Source: Amycolatopsis anabasis (GTDB lineage Bacteria > Actinomycetota > Actinomycetes > Mycobacteriales > Pseudonocardiaceae). Taken from it: a DNA stretch of 60,575 bases. A model generated the notes under the pieces. The model did not search any database and was not told the origin of the DNA. It saw nothing but the letters and a program-made list of their open reading frames with translations. The stretch spans positions 1 through 60,575 of the forward strand of contig NZ_VTHK01000051.1 in the NCBI RefSeq assembly GCF_009765355.1, given 5' to 3'. Each line of letters begins with the position of its first letter. The stretch's first letter is position 1. This document shows, in pieces, positions 32,782 to 41,772 of the stretch. Made by a program: the position numbers and the translations under genes.

Positions 32782-35034
32782 CTACTGGGCCGAGTCGGCC
32801 TTTTCCGGGTTGGACTCGGACTTCTCGGCGGGCTTGGCCTCGTCCTCGTCCTTGACCACGATCAGGCTGATCTTGCCGCGGTTGTCGATGTCGGCGATCT
32901 CCACGCGGAGCTTGTCGCCGACGTTCACCACGTCCTCGACCTTGCCGATGCGCTTGCCGTTGCCCAGCTTGGAGATGTGCACCAGGCCGTCCTTGCCCGG
33001 CAGCAGCGAGACGAACGCGCCGAACGCGGCCGTCTTCACCACGGTGCCGAGGAAGCGCTCGCCGACCTTGGGCAGTTGCGGGTTCGCGATCGCGTTGATC
33101 TTGTCGATCGCGGCGGTGGCCGACGGGCCGTCCGCGGCGCCGACGTAGATCGTGCCGTCGTCCTCGATCGAGATGTCGGCGCCGGTCTCCTCGGTGATCG
33201 AGTTGATCATCTTGCCCTTCGGCCCGATGACCTCGCCGATCTTGTCGACCGGGATCTTCACGCTGGTGACCCGCGGGGCGTACGGGCTCATCTCGTCCGG
33301 GCCGTCGATCGCCTCGGCGATGACCTCCAGGATGGTGAGCCGCGCGTCCTTGGCCTGCTTCAGCGCGGCGGCCAGCACCTCGGACGGGATGCCGTCCAGC
33401 TTGGTGTCCAGCTGCAGCGCGGTGACCACGTCCTTGGTGCCGGCGACCTTGAAGTCCATGTCGCCCATGGCGTCCTCGGCGCCGAGGATGTCGGTCAGCG
33501 CGACGTACTCGGTCTTGCCGTCGACCTCGTCGGAGATCAGGCCCATGGCGATCCCGGCGACCGGCGCCTTCAGCGGCACCCCGGCGTTGAGCAGGCCCAT
33601 GGTCGAGGCGCAGACCGAACCCATCGAGGTGGAACCGTTGGAGCCCAGCGCCTCGGACACCTGGCGGATCGCGTACGGGAACTCGTCCCGCTTCGGCAGC
33701 ACCGGCACCAGCGCCCGCTCGGCCAGCATGCCGTGGCCGATCTCGCGCCGCTTCGGCGAACCGACGCGGCCGGTCTCCCCGGTGGAGAAGGGCGGGAAGT
33801 TGTAGTGGTGCAGGTAGCGCTTGGTGGTCTCCGGGGACAGCGAGTCGATCTGCTGCTCCATGCGGAGCATGTTCAGCGTGGTGATGCCCAGGATCTGGGT
33901 CTCGCCGCGCTCGAACAGGGCCGAACCGTGCGCCCGCGGCACCACGGCGACCTCGGCGGACAGCGACCGGATATCGGTCAGCCCGCGGCCGTCCATGCGG
34001 ATCTTGTCGCGCAGGACCCGCGCACGCATGACCTTCTTGCTCAGCGCCTTGAACGCGGCGCCGATCTCCTTCTCGCGGCCCTCGAAGGCCTCGCCCTCGC
34101 CGATGCCGACGCGCTCCAGCACGGCGGCCTTGACCTCGTCGACGGCGTTGTCGCGGTCCTGCTTGCCGGCGATGGTCAGCGCCTTGGCCAGGTCGTCGGT
34201 GGCGATCGCGGCCACCGCGTCGTAGGCGTCGGGCTGGTAGGCCGGGAAGGTCGGGAACTCGCCGGTCGGCTTCGCGGCCACCTCGGCGAGCTGCTGCTGT
34301 GCCTGGCAGAGCACCCGGATGAACGGCTTCGCCGCGTCCAGGCCCTCGGCCACGACCTGCTCGTCCGGCGCCTTCGCACCGGCGGCGATCAGGTCCAGGG
34401 TCTGCTCGGTGCCCTCGGCCTCGACCATCATGATCGCCACGTCGTCGCCGACGATGCGGCCCGCGACGACCATGTTGAAGGTCGCCTTCTCCAACTGCTT
34501 CCAGGTCGGGAACGCCACCCACTGGTCCTCGATCAGCGCGACGCGGACGCCGCCGATCGGACCGGAGAACGGCAGGCCGCCGATCTGGGTGGACGCCGAC
34601 GCGGCGTTGATCGCGAGCACGTCGTACGGGTCGTCCGGGTGCAGGCTCTGCACGGTGATGACGACCTGGATCTCGTTGCGCAGGCCGTCGGCGAAGGACG
34701 GGCGCAGCGGCCGGTCGATCAGCCGGGCGGTCAGGATCGCGTCGGTCGAGGGACGGCCCTCGCGGCGGAAGAACGCGCCGGGGATCCGGCCTGCGGCGTA
34801 CATCCGCTCCTCGACGTCGACGGTGAGCGGGAAGAAGTCGAAGTGCTCCTTCGGCTGCTTGGACGCCGTGGTCGCGGAGAGCAGCATGGTCTCTTCGTCG
34901 AGGTAGGCGACCACCGCGCCGGCGGCCTGCTTGGCCAGCCGGCCGGTCTCGAAGCGGATGGTGCGGGTGCCGAACCGGCCGTTGTCGATGACGGCTTCGG
35001 TTTCGTGCACGGTGACTCCGGTGGAGTCGGTCAT
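32782..35034 (-). CDS. pnp: Polyribonucleotide nucleotidyltransferase
   Basis: PNPase, 750 residues: two RNase PH domains, then KH and S1 RNA-binding domains. It degrades RNA 3'-5' using phosphate and can also add tails. Typical segments are DGRPLTDIR-like DGRGLTDIRSLSAEV, the KH part VIGPKGKMINSITEETG and the S1 part GKDGLVHISKLG. The ATG at 35034 has a GAGGAG site about 7 bases upstream; the frame upstream is leader. It follows rpsO after a 228-base structured leader, the usual arrangement for autoregulated pnp. Confidence 0.97.
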   Translation of the reverse strand: MTDSTGVTVHETEAVIDNGRFGTRTIRFETGRLAKQAAGAVVAYLDEETMLLSATTASKQPKEHFDFFPLTVDVEERMYAAGRIPGAFFRREGRPSTDAILTARLIDRPLRPSFADGLRNEIQVVITVQSLHPDDPYDVLAINAASASTQIGGLPFSGPIGGVRVALIEDQWVAFPTWKQLEKATFNMVVAGRIVGDDVAIMMVEAEGTEQTLDLIAAGAKAPDEQVVAEGLDAAKPFIRVLCQAQQQLAEVAAKPTGEFPTFPAYQPDAYDAVAAIATDDLAKALTIAGKQDRDNAVDEVKAAVLERVGIGEGEAFEGREKEIGAAFKALSKKVMRARVLRDKIRMDGRGLTDIRSLSAEVAVVPRAHGSALFERGETQILGITTLNMLRMEQQIDSLSPETTKRYLHHYNFPPFSTGETGRVGSPKRREIGHGMLAERALVPVLPKRDEFPYAIRQVSEALGSNGSTSMGSVCASTMGLLNAGVPLKAPVAGIAMGLISDEVDGKTEYVALTDILGAEDAMGDMDFKVAGTKDVVTALQLDTKLDGIPSEVLAAALKQAKDARLTILEVIAEAIDGPDEMSPYAPRVTSVKIPVDKIGEVIGPKGKMINSITEETGADISIEDDGTIYVGAADGPSATAAIDKINAIANPQLPKVGERFLGTVVKTAAFGAFVSLLPGKDGLVHISKLGNGKRIGKVEDVVNVGDKLRVEIADIDNRGKISLIVVKDEDEAKPAEKSESNPEKADSAQ

Positions 35035-35108
35035 AAGGTGTTTCTCCTCTTTGTTCTCAGGCAGCCGCCGGGCACCAACCCCTTGGTGTCCCACGCCCGA
35101 GAAGCGAG

Positions 35109-35169
35109 GCCGGTCTTCGATCGAAGTCCCCGGGGCCGTTTCGCCCGGGAACCACTACCGAGGACCGGC
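35109..35169 (-). promoter_or_regulatory. Structured pnp leader
   Basis: In the rpsO-pnp gap, GCCGGTC (35109-35115) and GACCGGC (35163-35169) are complementary and enclose a second GC-rich stem (CCCGGGC / CCCCGGG). Together they give a long stem-loop in the 5' leader of pnp mRNA. In E. coli a leader duplex cut by RNase III mediates PNPase autoregulation; a similar role here is inferred. Confidence 0.4.
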
Positions 35170-35220
35170 TGACGGGTCCTCTCGCGCGCTGGTGCGCCTG
35201 CCGTGGTTTCTGCGTTTGTA

Positions 35221-35256
35221 CCGAGGGGGAGTGACCGGGTGGTCACTCCCCCTCGG
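35221..35256 (-). terminator. rpsO terminator, perfect 16-bp hairpin
   Basis: Positions 35221-35236 pair perfectly with 35241-35256 around a GGGT loop, 6 bases after the rpsO stop. The stem includes GAGGGGGAGTGACC. No long U-tract follows, as is common in actinobacteria. It probably ends most rpsO transcripts before pnp. Confidence 0.8.
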
Positions 35257-35262
35257 GATGGG

Positions 35263-35532
35263 TCATCGGCGGAGGCCGAGGCGCTGAATCAGCGACCGGT
35301 ACCGTTCGATGTCCACCTTCATCACGTAGTTGAGCAGCCGGCGACGACGGCCGACCAGCAGCAACAGGCCGCGACGAGAGTGGTGGTCGTGCTTGTGCAC
35401 CTTGAGGTGCTCGGTCAGGCCGATGATCCGCTTGGTGAGCAGGGCGACCTGGGCCTCGGGGGATCCGGTGTCCGAGTCGTGCACGCCGTACTCGGAAAGG
35501 ATCGACTTCTTGTCTTCGGTGGACAGCGCCAC
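35263..35532 (-). CDS. rpsO: 30S ribosomal protein S15
   Basis: S15 of normal length (89 residues) with the conserved HDSDTGSPEAQVALLTKRI and KHDHHSRRGLLLLVGRRRRL. It binds 16S rRNA in the central domain of the small subunit. The GTG start has a GAGGAG site. The classic rpsO-pnp order is kept, with a strong hairpin in between. Confidence 0.98.
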   Translation of the reverse strand: MALSTEDKKSILSEYGVHDSDTGSPEAQVALLTKRIIGLTEHLKVHKHDHHSRRGLLLLVGRRRRLLNYVMKVDIERYRSLIQRLGLRR

Positions 35533-35650
35533 TCGTGTTCTCCTCGGATATATCTGTGCCGTGCGGCCCGGACGCGCGCTTCGCGCCGGGTGAGTCGGTC
35601 TCGGCCGCCACGGACTGCAGCCGGACCCGTCATCGAGGGTAGCAGCCGCC

Positions 35651-36175
35651 CTACTCGCTGCCTCGATCGGCGCGCTGTGCGGGTAGCGGGAACGCCTCGA
35701 CCACGGTATAACGCGGCCCGCGGTCGTCCCGCTCGCTGCGCATGAGCACGGCCTCGGCGGCGGTCCACGGTTCGCCGCGGAACCCGGCGAGCCGCCGTTT
35801 CCACCGGCTCGGCACCGCGCGTCGCGCCCGGGCCAGGGTCAGGTGCGGGTGGTACTCGCGCCCCTCCCGACCGGCTCCGGCGGCCGTGCCCAGTTCGAGC
35901 ACACCGCTGCCGTCGACCCCGATCCAGAGCACGCCGGGGAACGTGCCGCTCCCGGCCAGGCGCAGGGTCGGCGCGGGGTGCCCCCGCAGCCGCTCTCGCA
36001 ACCAGTCTACCTGGCGTTTCTCGTCCTCGACGACGCCGTAGAAACCGAGCGTGATGTGCCACCGCTCGGGTGGCTCCCAGCGCAGTCCGTCCCCGCCCGC
36101 GCCGAGCCGATCCAGTTCGGCGCGCAGCGCTTCGATCGCCTCCGCCGGGGGCAGCAGGGCGGAGAACAGGGTCAA
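35651..36175 (-). CDS. thpR: RNA 2',3'-cyclic phosphodiesterase / 2'-5' RNA ligase family
   Basis: 174-residue 2H phosphoesterase. The two HxT motifs are present as HITL (about 40-43) and HLTL (about 111-114). ThpR opens 2',3'-cyclic phosphates and can ligate 2'-5' RNA; the physiological role is unclear. The TTG start lies one base after the stop of the upstream HTH gene, with no separate ribosome site, so the pair is translationally coupled. The rare start suggests low expression. Confidence 0.87.
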   Translation of the reverse strand: MTLFSALLPPAEAIEALRAELDRLGAGGDGLRWEPPERWHITLGFYGVVEDEKRQVDWLRERLRGHPAPTLRLAGSGTFPGVLWIGVDGSGVLELGTAAGAGREGREYHPHLTLARARRAVPSRWKRRLAGFRGEPWTAAEAVLMRSERDDRGPRYTVVEAFPLPAQRADRGSE

Positions 36176-36176
36176 T

Positions 36177-36668
36177 TCAGACGCCCTCTCGCGCGCCCTT
36201 GCCCGCCCGGCGCAGCAGGTCGGCGATCGCCGGGAAATCGCCTTCCAACCGGCTCGCGGCCTCGCCGAGGTCCTCGTCCTCGGCGATCTCCCGCAGCGCG
36301 GCGAGCACGGTTTGGTCGTCGGCGACCGCCCCGACCGGGAAGTTGTCCCGGCCCACGGTCGGCCGCGACTCGCGGACGTCCTCCAGCGCGGCGAGCAGCG
36401 CCTCCTTGTTGCCCGACGCCACCGCCGGGGTGAGGATCTTGCGTTCCAACATGATCATCCGGGCGAGCACGACCGGGTTGCCGATCTTGGCCCGCCGCCC
36501 GCTCATCACCTGGCTGAGCATGGGCGCGCTGATGCCGAGCACCTCCGCGAGGAACGCCTGCGAGATGTCGAAGGCCACGACGAGGCGCCGCACGCGGTCT
36601 CCCAGTGGCTCGCCGTACCACTCCCGTTGCAGGGCGATGTTCCGCTGGACGATCTTGTGGTCCTCCAC
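36177..36668 (-). CDS. XRE-like helix-turn-helix protein
   Basis: 163-residue protein. The N-terminal third has an XRE-like helix-turn-helix (VAFDISQAFLAEVLGISAPM, then SQVMSGRR) preceded by a basic helix. The rest is an acidic helical region with no known domain. The HTH uses the usual Ala-Glu-Val-Leu-Gly-Ile-Ser turn. The GTG start overlaps GGAGG, so the start is not certain. It is in operon with thpR. Target genes are unknown. Confidence 0.8.
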   Translation of the reverse strand: MEDHKIVQRNIALQREWYGEPLGDRVRRLVVAFDISQAFLAEVLGISAPMLSQVMSGRRAKIGNPVVLARMIMLERKILTPAVASGNKEALLAALEDVRESRPTVGRDNFPVGAVADDQTVLAALREIAEDEDLGEAASRLEGDFPAIADLLRRAGKGAREGV

Positions 36669-36789
36669 GGTATATGCGCTCCCCTAACAGCATTGATGAC
36701 GCCCGTAGCCAGCATCTTGCCAGGTCGGGCAGTTTGTGCGTGGCGAAATCGCTGAGGGATTCGCATTCGCACCCGTCCCAGGCGGCGGG

Positions 36790-37764
36790 CTAGGTCGCCA
36801 GGCCGAGGATCTGTCTGGTCCGGCGGACGTCGTCGTCGATCTGGGTCACCAGTTCCGCCGAGGTCGGGAAGCGGACCTGGTCACGCAGACGGCCCACGAA
36901 GTCGACGGCGACGTGCTGGCCGTAGAAGTCCTCGTCGACGTCGAGGACGAAGGCCTCGACGGTCCGCTCACGCCCGGAGAAGGTGGGGTTGGTGCCCACC
37001 GAGACCGCGGCGGGAAGGCGGCGATCAGGTTCAGCGGATCGGGTGAACCAGCAGCTGTACACGCCGTCCGCGGGGACGGCGGCGTACCGCGGGGTGGACA
37101 GGTTCGCGGTCGGGTAGCCGAGATCGTGCCCGCGCCCGTCGCCACGGACGACTATTCCCTCGAGGCGGTGCGGGCGGCCGAGGGCCTCCGCGGCGGCTCC
37201 GACGTCACCGGCGTCGATGCAGGACCGGACGTAGGTCGAGGAGAAGGTGATCTCGCCGTTCAGCGTGCCCTCGCCGTCCAGCGTGCCGCCCTGCAGCTCC
37301 GCGCCGTAGGCCACGAACCCGAACCGGCGGCCGAGCTTGCGCAGCAGGGTCACGTCACCGGCGGCCTTGGCGCCGAAGGTGAAGTTCTCCCCCACCAGCA
37401 CCGCCGCCGCGTGCAGCCGGTCGACCAGCACCTCGTGCACGAACTCGTCGGGCGAGAGCCGGGACAGCTCCAGGGTGAACGGCAGCACCGCGAACACGTC
37501 CACGCCGAGCTGCTCGACGAGTTCGGCCTTGCGGCGCAGCGTGGTGAGCTGCGCCGGATGGGTGCCCGGCCGGAGGACCTCCGACGGATGCGGGTCGAAG
37601 GTGAGCAGAACACTCGGCAGGCCGCGGGTCTTCGCCGCCTCCACGGTCCTGCCGATCAACGCCTGGTGTCCGCGATGGACCCCGTCGAAGATGCCGATGG
37701 TGACCACACACCGTCCCCAGCCACCGGGGAGATCGTTCAAACCGCGCCAACGCTGCACGTGCAC
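36790..37764 (-). CDS. ribF: Bifunctional riboflavin kinase / FAD synthetase
   Basis: RibF makes FMN and then FAD. The N-terminal FAD synthetase half has IGIFDGVHRGHQ and the GENFTFG motif. The C-terminal riboflavin kinase half has GYPTANL, GVYSCW and the family end DFYGQHVAVDFVGRLRDQVRF. Length (324) is normal. The gene begins 3 bases after truB. Two GTG codons (37764 and 37758) are possible starts. Confidence 0.96.
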   Translation of the reverse strand: MHVQRWRGLNDLPGGWGRCVVTIGIFDGVHRGHQALIGRTVEAAKTRGLPSVLLTFDPHPSEVLRPGTHPAQLTTLRRKAELVEQLGVDVFAVLPFTLELSRLSPDEFVHEVLVDRLHAAAVLVGENFTFGAKAAGDVTLLRKLGRRFGFVAYGAELQGGTLDGEGTLNGEITFSSTYVRSCIDAGDVGAAAEALGRPHRLEGIVVRGDGRGHDLGYPTANLSTPRYAAVPADGVYSCWFTRSAEPDRRLPAAVSVGTNPTFSGRERTVEAFVLDVDEDFYGQHVAVDFVGRLRDQVRFPTSAELVTQIDDDVRRTRQILGLAT

Positions 37765-37767
37765 ACC

Positions 37768-38682
37768 CTAAGCCGGGGCAAGCACAACCACCGAGCGGGA
37801 TACTCCCTCGGCGTCGGCCGCGAGTGCGAGGGCCCGCCCGTCCGGACCGAAAACGCCGTACGTGCCGTCGATCCCGGCCACCGGAATGCGTTGTCCATAT
37901 TGGACGGCACGGGCGGTCGCCGCGTCGACGTCGTGCCGCGGGAAGGCCGCCGCCACCGCCGAGTCGAGGTCGAACGAGAGCGTGGGCTCGTCCGCCAGCC
38001 TTTCCAGGGTGCGCGCGGCGGCGAGCGTGAACGGGCCGACCGTGGTCCGCCGGAGCGCGCCGAGATGCCCGCCGATGCCCAGTGCCGCCCCGAGATCGCG
38101 GGCGAGCGCGCGGACGTAGGTGCCCGAGGAGCACTCGATCACGGCGTCGAGTTCGATCCGGTCCGGCTCGCGGCGGGTGGCCAGCACGTCGAAGCGGTAG
38201 ACGGTGACCGGGCGGGCGGCCAGCTCGACCTGCTCCCCCGCGCGCACCCGGGCGTAGGCGCGCTTTCCGTCCACTTTGACCGCGCTGACCGCGCTCGGCA
38301 CCTGCTCGATTTCCCCGGTCAGCGCGGCGACGGCCCTCGCTAGCGCCTCGTCGGAGACCGCGGCCACCGCTTCCGGATCGGCGGTGGACAGGCGCTCCCC
38401 CTCGACGTCGTCGGTGGTCGTCGCGGCGCCGAGGACCAGGGAGGCGAGGTAGGTCTTGCGGTCCAGTGCGAGGTGGCCGAGCAGTTTCGTGGCGCGTTCG
38501 ATGCCGAGCACGAGGATGCCGGTGGCCATCGGGTCGAGCGTGCCGGCGTGGCCGACCTTGCGGGTGCCCATGATCCGCCGGACGCGGGCGACCACGTCGT
38601 GCGAAGTCATTCCGGCGGGCTTGTCCACCACCAGCAGACCGGGCGGCGGCGAGGGACGACGAGGGGACTGCGGGCGTGACAC
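37768..38682 (-). CDS. truB: tRNA pseudouridine-55 synthase
   Basis: TruB, 304 residues, makes pseudouridine 55 in the tRNA T-arm. The catalytic Asp lies in GHAGTLDPMATG (D50). The AVSAVKVDGKRAYARVRAG and SSGTYVRALARDLG motifs are also present, with a C-terminal actinobacterial PUA-like extension. The GTG start is at 38682. truB-ribF is a conserved pair and here they are 3 bases apart. Confidence 0.96.
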   Translation of the reverse strand: MSRPQSPRRPSPPPGLLVVDKPAGMTSHDVVARVRRIMGTRKVGHAGTLDPMATGILVLGIERATKLLGHLALDRKTYLASLVLGAATTTDDVEGERLSTADPEAVAAVSDEALARAVAALTGEIEQVPSAVSAVKVDGKRAYARVRAGEQVELAARPVTVYRFDVLATRREPDRIELDAVIECSSGTYVRALARDLGAALGIGGHLGALRRTTVGPFTLAAARTLERLADEPTLSFDLDSAVAAAFPRHDVDAATARAVQYGQRIPVAGIDGTYGVFGPDGRALALAADAEGVSRSVVVLAPA

Positions 38683-38710
38683 GGATGCACCCTATCGGCG
38701 GCGGAGAACG

Positions 38711-40027
38711 TCAGGCCGCGGCGGGGACTCGCTGCGGAACCGGGGCGTCCCACGGGCGGCGGCGGATGCGGACCGGGATCTCCTCGCCCCGGGCCTGGGC
38801 GGCGAAGAGCGCGGCGCGGGTGCGGCGCCACCAGAGGAGCATCCGGCAGGTGCCGAACGCCAGCACCGTGACCACGGCCAGCAACGCGATCCGGAAGTTC
38901 CCGCCGGTCCACTGCAGCAGCACGCCGATACTCAGCGCGGCGATCGTGGTGGCCACGAAACCGCCCACGTTCACCACGCCGGTCGCGGTGCCGACGCGCT
39001 GCAGCGGGTTGTAGTCCCGCGCCAGCGCGAAGCCGATCATCGACGCGGGCCCGCCGAGGGAGAGGAACGCGAAGCAGGGCACCAGCACCGCGACCGGTAC
39101 CGCGCCCGGCCAGCCGAGCAGGAGCGCCCAGACCAGCGCCGCGCCGGCGAGGTAGCCGCCGACGAGCGGCATCCGCAGCGACGGCCGCCGCGCGATCAGG
39201 CTGCCGGTCAGCGGGCCGCCGAGCATCGAGCCGAACACGAAGACGGTGAGCAGCGCGCTCGCCGTCGCGGCCGGAAGTCCCTGTCCCTGCACCAGGAACG
39301 GCACACCCCACAGCATGGTGAGCACGTTCGGGGCGAACATCGTGGTGAAGTGGACCCAGAACCCGAGCCGCGTGCCGGGCACCCGCCACGTCCGGAGCAC
39401 CTGGTGGCCGAGCGCGCGCGGATCGACCGCCGGGCGTTCGGGAACCGGGACCCCGGCGGGGTGGTCCTCGACGCGCCGCAGCGTCCACGCCGCGTATCCC
39501 GCGGTCACCACGCCCACGGTGAGGAAGGTCGCCGTCCACCCCGGCCCGGCGAGCAGCAGGGTGAGCGGGACGGTCGCGGCCAGGTTGCCGACGTACCCGA
39601 GCGCCGTGGTGAACGAGGTGACCACCGCGTACTGGCGGCCCGGGAAGTGCGCGGCGATCAGCCGCAGCACGCTCACGAAGGTCAGCGCGTCCCCGAAGCC
39701 GAGCACAGCGCGCGCGGTCAGGCCGAGCGGGTAGGAATGCGCGACGGCCAGCAGGACCTGGCCGAGGCCGAGGAACAGCAACGCGGCGGTGAGCACCCGG
39801 CGCGGGCCGTAGCGGTCGACCAGGACCCCGGTCGGGATCTGCATCGCGGCGTACACGCCGACCTGCAGCACGGTGAAGGTGCCGAGCGCGGCGGCGCCGA
39901 CCCCGAACCGGTCGGCGGCCTGCAGTCCGGCGACGCCGAAGGAGGTCCGGTGGAAGACGGCGAGGAGGTAGACCGCGGCGGCGCTCAGCCAGATGAACCA
40001 GGACCGGCGGCTGGCCCGTCCAGTCAC
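38711..40027 (-). CDS. MFS transporter, NarK/UhpT-like
   Basis: 438-residue major facilitator with twelve helices and a basic C-terminal tail. The loop VLVDRYGPRR between helices 2 and 3 is the MFS motif A. The substrate is not evident. The start is decided by the ribosome site: GTG 40027 has GGAGG 7 bases upstream, while the in-frame ATG at 40057 has none. It lies upstream of truB on the same strand, 28 bases apart. An inverted repeat in the promoter region may be its operator. Confidence 0.88.
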   Translation of the reverse strand: MTGRASRRSWFIWLSAAAVYLLAVFHRTSFGVAGLQAADRFGVGAAALGTFTVLQVGVYAAMQIPTGVLVDRYGPRRVLTAALLFLGLGQVLLAVAHSYPLGLTARAVLGFGDALTFVSVLRLIAAHFPGRQYAVVTSFTTALGYVGNLAATVPLTLLLAGPGWTATFLTVGVVTAGYAAWTLRRVEDHPAGVPVPERPAVDPRALGHQVLRTWRVPGTRLGFWVHFTTMFAPNVLTMLWGVPFLVQGQGLPAATASALLTVFVFGSMLGGPLTGSLIARRPSLRMPLVGGYLAGAALVWALLLGWPGAVPVAVLVPCFAFLSLGGPASMIGFALARDYNPLQRVGTATGVVNVGGFVATTIAALSIGVLLQWTGGNFRIALLAVVTVLAFGTCRMLLWWRRTRAALFAAQARGEEIPVRIRRRPWDAPVPQRVPAAA

Positions 40028-40057
40028 GAATTCCTCCCGGGTGTGCGTATGCGGCAT

Positions 40058-40372
40058 CGACTGAGGACGCCCGCACTGCCGCCCTACTAGTTGTATCGCC
40101 TACGCAACACCGATACATACCCGTTACCGGCGTGCGATTGGCCACATGCCGAGGACCTTGCGTTCTGGGCGTCGTGAGTGGACAGGCCGGTTGGTCATCG
40201 CTGCCCTGGGAGCGCCCGTTGCGGGGTGAAAACTGGGTCGCCTCGCTCGGTCGCGTCGAAAGTGCGCGCACCTTCGGGTCGCGTCGCGGTGGCACTTCCC
40301 CGCCGCGGTGACCTTCTTGCCCGCGTAAGCAAAGGGGGGAACCGGGTGTTGGGGCCCTCGGCGCCCTCACGA
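40058..40372. promoter_or_regulatory. MFS upstream region with inverted repeat
   Basis: TGTATCG (40092-40098) and CGATACA (40111-40117) are perfect inverted arms 12 bases apart, about 65-90 bases upstream of the MFS start. A second imperfect palindrome GTTG...CAAC overlaps the left arm. This is a good candidate repressor site. The remainder (40120-40372) is GC-rich, with no convincing gene or hairpin; a short minus-strand frame there lacks support. Confidence 0.45.
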
Positions 40373-41689
40373 TCAGGCTCGGACGGCACCCACGACGGCC
40401 CAGCTGCCGGAACGCCAGCGCACGACCACCGCGGCGAGGCGGAGCAGCATGAACGCGGTCAGCCCGGTCCAGATCCCGGCCAGCCCCCAGCCGAACGCCA
40501 GCGACAACCAGATCAGCGGCAGGAATCCCGCGCCCGCGCTGAGCAGGGTCGCGGTGCGCAGGAACGCGGCGTCCCCGGCGCCGAGCAGCACGCCGTCGAG
40601 CGCGAACACGATCCCGGCGACCGGTTGCAGCGCCACGAAGAACCACCACGCGTGCGGGACTTCCGCGAGCACCCCGGGATCCGAGGTGAACGCGTGCGGC
40701 AGCACCTGCGACACGGCGGCGAAGAGCAGGCACAGCACGCAGCCGAACACCAGGCCGTACCGGGTGATCTGACCGGCCACCCCGCGCGCCTCCGCTTCCG
40801 ATCCGGCGCCGAGCGCGGCGCCGATCAGCGACTGCGCGGCGATCGCGACCGAGTCGAGCACGAGCGCGAGGAACGTCCACAGCTGCAGGACGACCTGGTG
40901 GGCGCCGACCGCCTCGGTGGACGTGCGCGCGGCGACCGCCGCCGCGGAGACGAAGCAGGCCTGGAACGCCAGGCTGCGCAGCACCAGGTCCCGGCCCAGC
41001 CCGAGCTGCGCCCGCATGACCGCCGGACGCGGCCGCAGCGGCACCTTCTCGCGCACCAGCGCGCGGACGAACAGCCCCGCGGAGATGACCTGCGCGACCA
41101 CGTTCGCGATGGCCGAACCTTCGAGTCCCCAGTCCGCCGCGTACACCAGCACCGGGCACAGCACGGCCGAGATTCCGTTGCCCGCCAAGACGAAACGCAG
41201 CGGCCGGACGGTGTCCTGCACCCCGCGCATCCAGCCGTTCCCGGCCATGGTGATCAAGATCAGCGGGGCGCCGAACAGCGCGATCCGCAGCCAGGAAACC
41301 GCGGCACCGGCGGTCTCGGCGTCCCCGGACAGCGCCCGCGCGATCGGCGCGGCCAGCAGCTGCCCGGCCACCAGCAGCACCAGCCCGACGGCCACGGCCA
41401 GCCAGGTGGCCTGGACGCCTTCGCTCACCGCGTCCGCGCGGCGGCCCGCGCCGTGCAACCGGGCCGTGCGCGAGGTCGTGCCGTAGGACAGGAACGTCAG
41501 CTGGGTGGACACCTGGGACAGCACCACGCCGCCGAGCGCCAGCCCGGCCAGCGGCACCGCGCCGAGATGCCCGACCACCGCCGTGTCGACAAGGACGTAG
41601 AGCGGTTCCGCGGCAAGGACCCCCAAGGCCGGGATCGCCAGCCCGGCGATCCGACGCGCCGGGACCCTTTGCTGAGCCGAACTAACCAC
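40373..41689 (-). CDS. MATE-family exporter (DinF-like)
   Basis: 438-residue multidrug and toxic compound extrusion protein with about twelve helices. The N-terminal PALGVLAAEPLYVLVDTAVVGHLG is the DinF-subfamily signature. Such exporters use proton or sodium gradients. In mycobacteria dinF also lies between truB and the nrnA/rbfA genes. The GTG start is at 41689. It is divergent from a small HTH-like gene, and a 15-bp palindrome lies in the gap. Confidence 0.92.
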   Translation of the reverse strand: MVSSAQQRVPARRIAGLAIPALGVLAAEPLYVLVDTAVVGHLGAVPLAGLALGGVVLSQVSTQLTFLSYGTTSRTARLHGAGRRADAVSEGVQATWLAVAVGLVLLVAGQLLAAPIARALSGDAETAGAAVSWLRIALFGAPLILITMAGNGWMRGVQDTVRPLRFVLAGNGISAVLCPVLVYAADWGLEGSAIANVVAQVISAGLFVRALVREKVPLRPRPAVMRAQLGLGRDLVLRSLAFQACFVSAAAVAARTSTEAVGAHQVVLQLWTFLALVLDSVAIAAQSLIGAALGAGSEAEARGVAGQITRYGLVFGCVLCLLFAAVSQVLPHAFTSDPGVLAEVPHAWWFFVALQPVAGIVFALDGVLLGAGDAAFLRTATLLSAGAGFLPLIWLSLAFGWGLAGIWTGLTAFMLLRLAAVVVRWRSGSWAVVGAVRA

Positions 41690-41735
41690 TTCGCCAATCT
41701 ATCCGGCGGCACCGACAAAACCGCCGACCAGGCTA

Positions 41736-41750
41736 TTGCGATCATCGCAA
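41736..41750. promoter_or_regulatory. Perfect 15-bp palindrome in a divergent gap
   Basis: TTGCGATCATCGCAA is a perfect palindrome around one central base, 22 bases upstream of the ATG of the small HTH-like gene and 47 bases upstream of the MATE GTG. Placement between divergent genes fits an operator, perhaps for the HTH-like protein itself. Confidence 0.5.
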
Positions 41751-41772
41751 AACTTGGCGCACGCTGTAATTC

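Noticed and set aside
40195..40389. A short minus-strand ORF in the MFS upstream gap
   Set aside because: Arg-rich composition, no ribosome site and no domain; probably chance.
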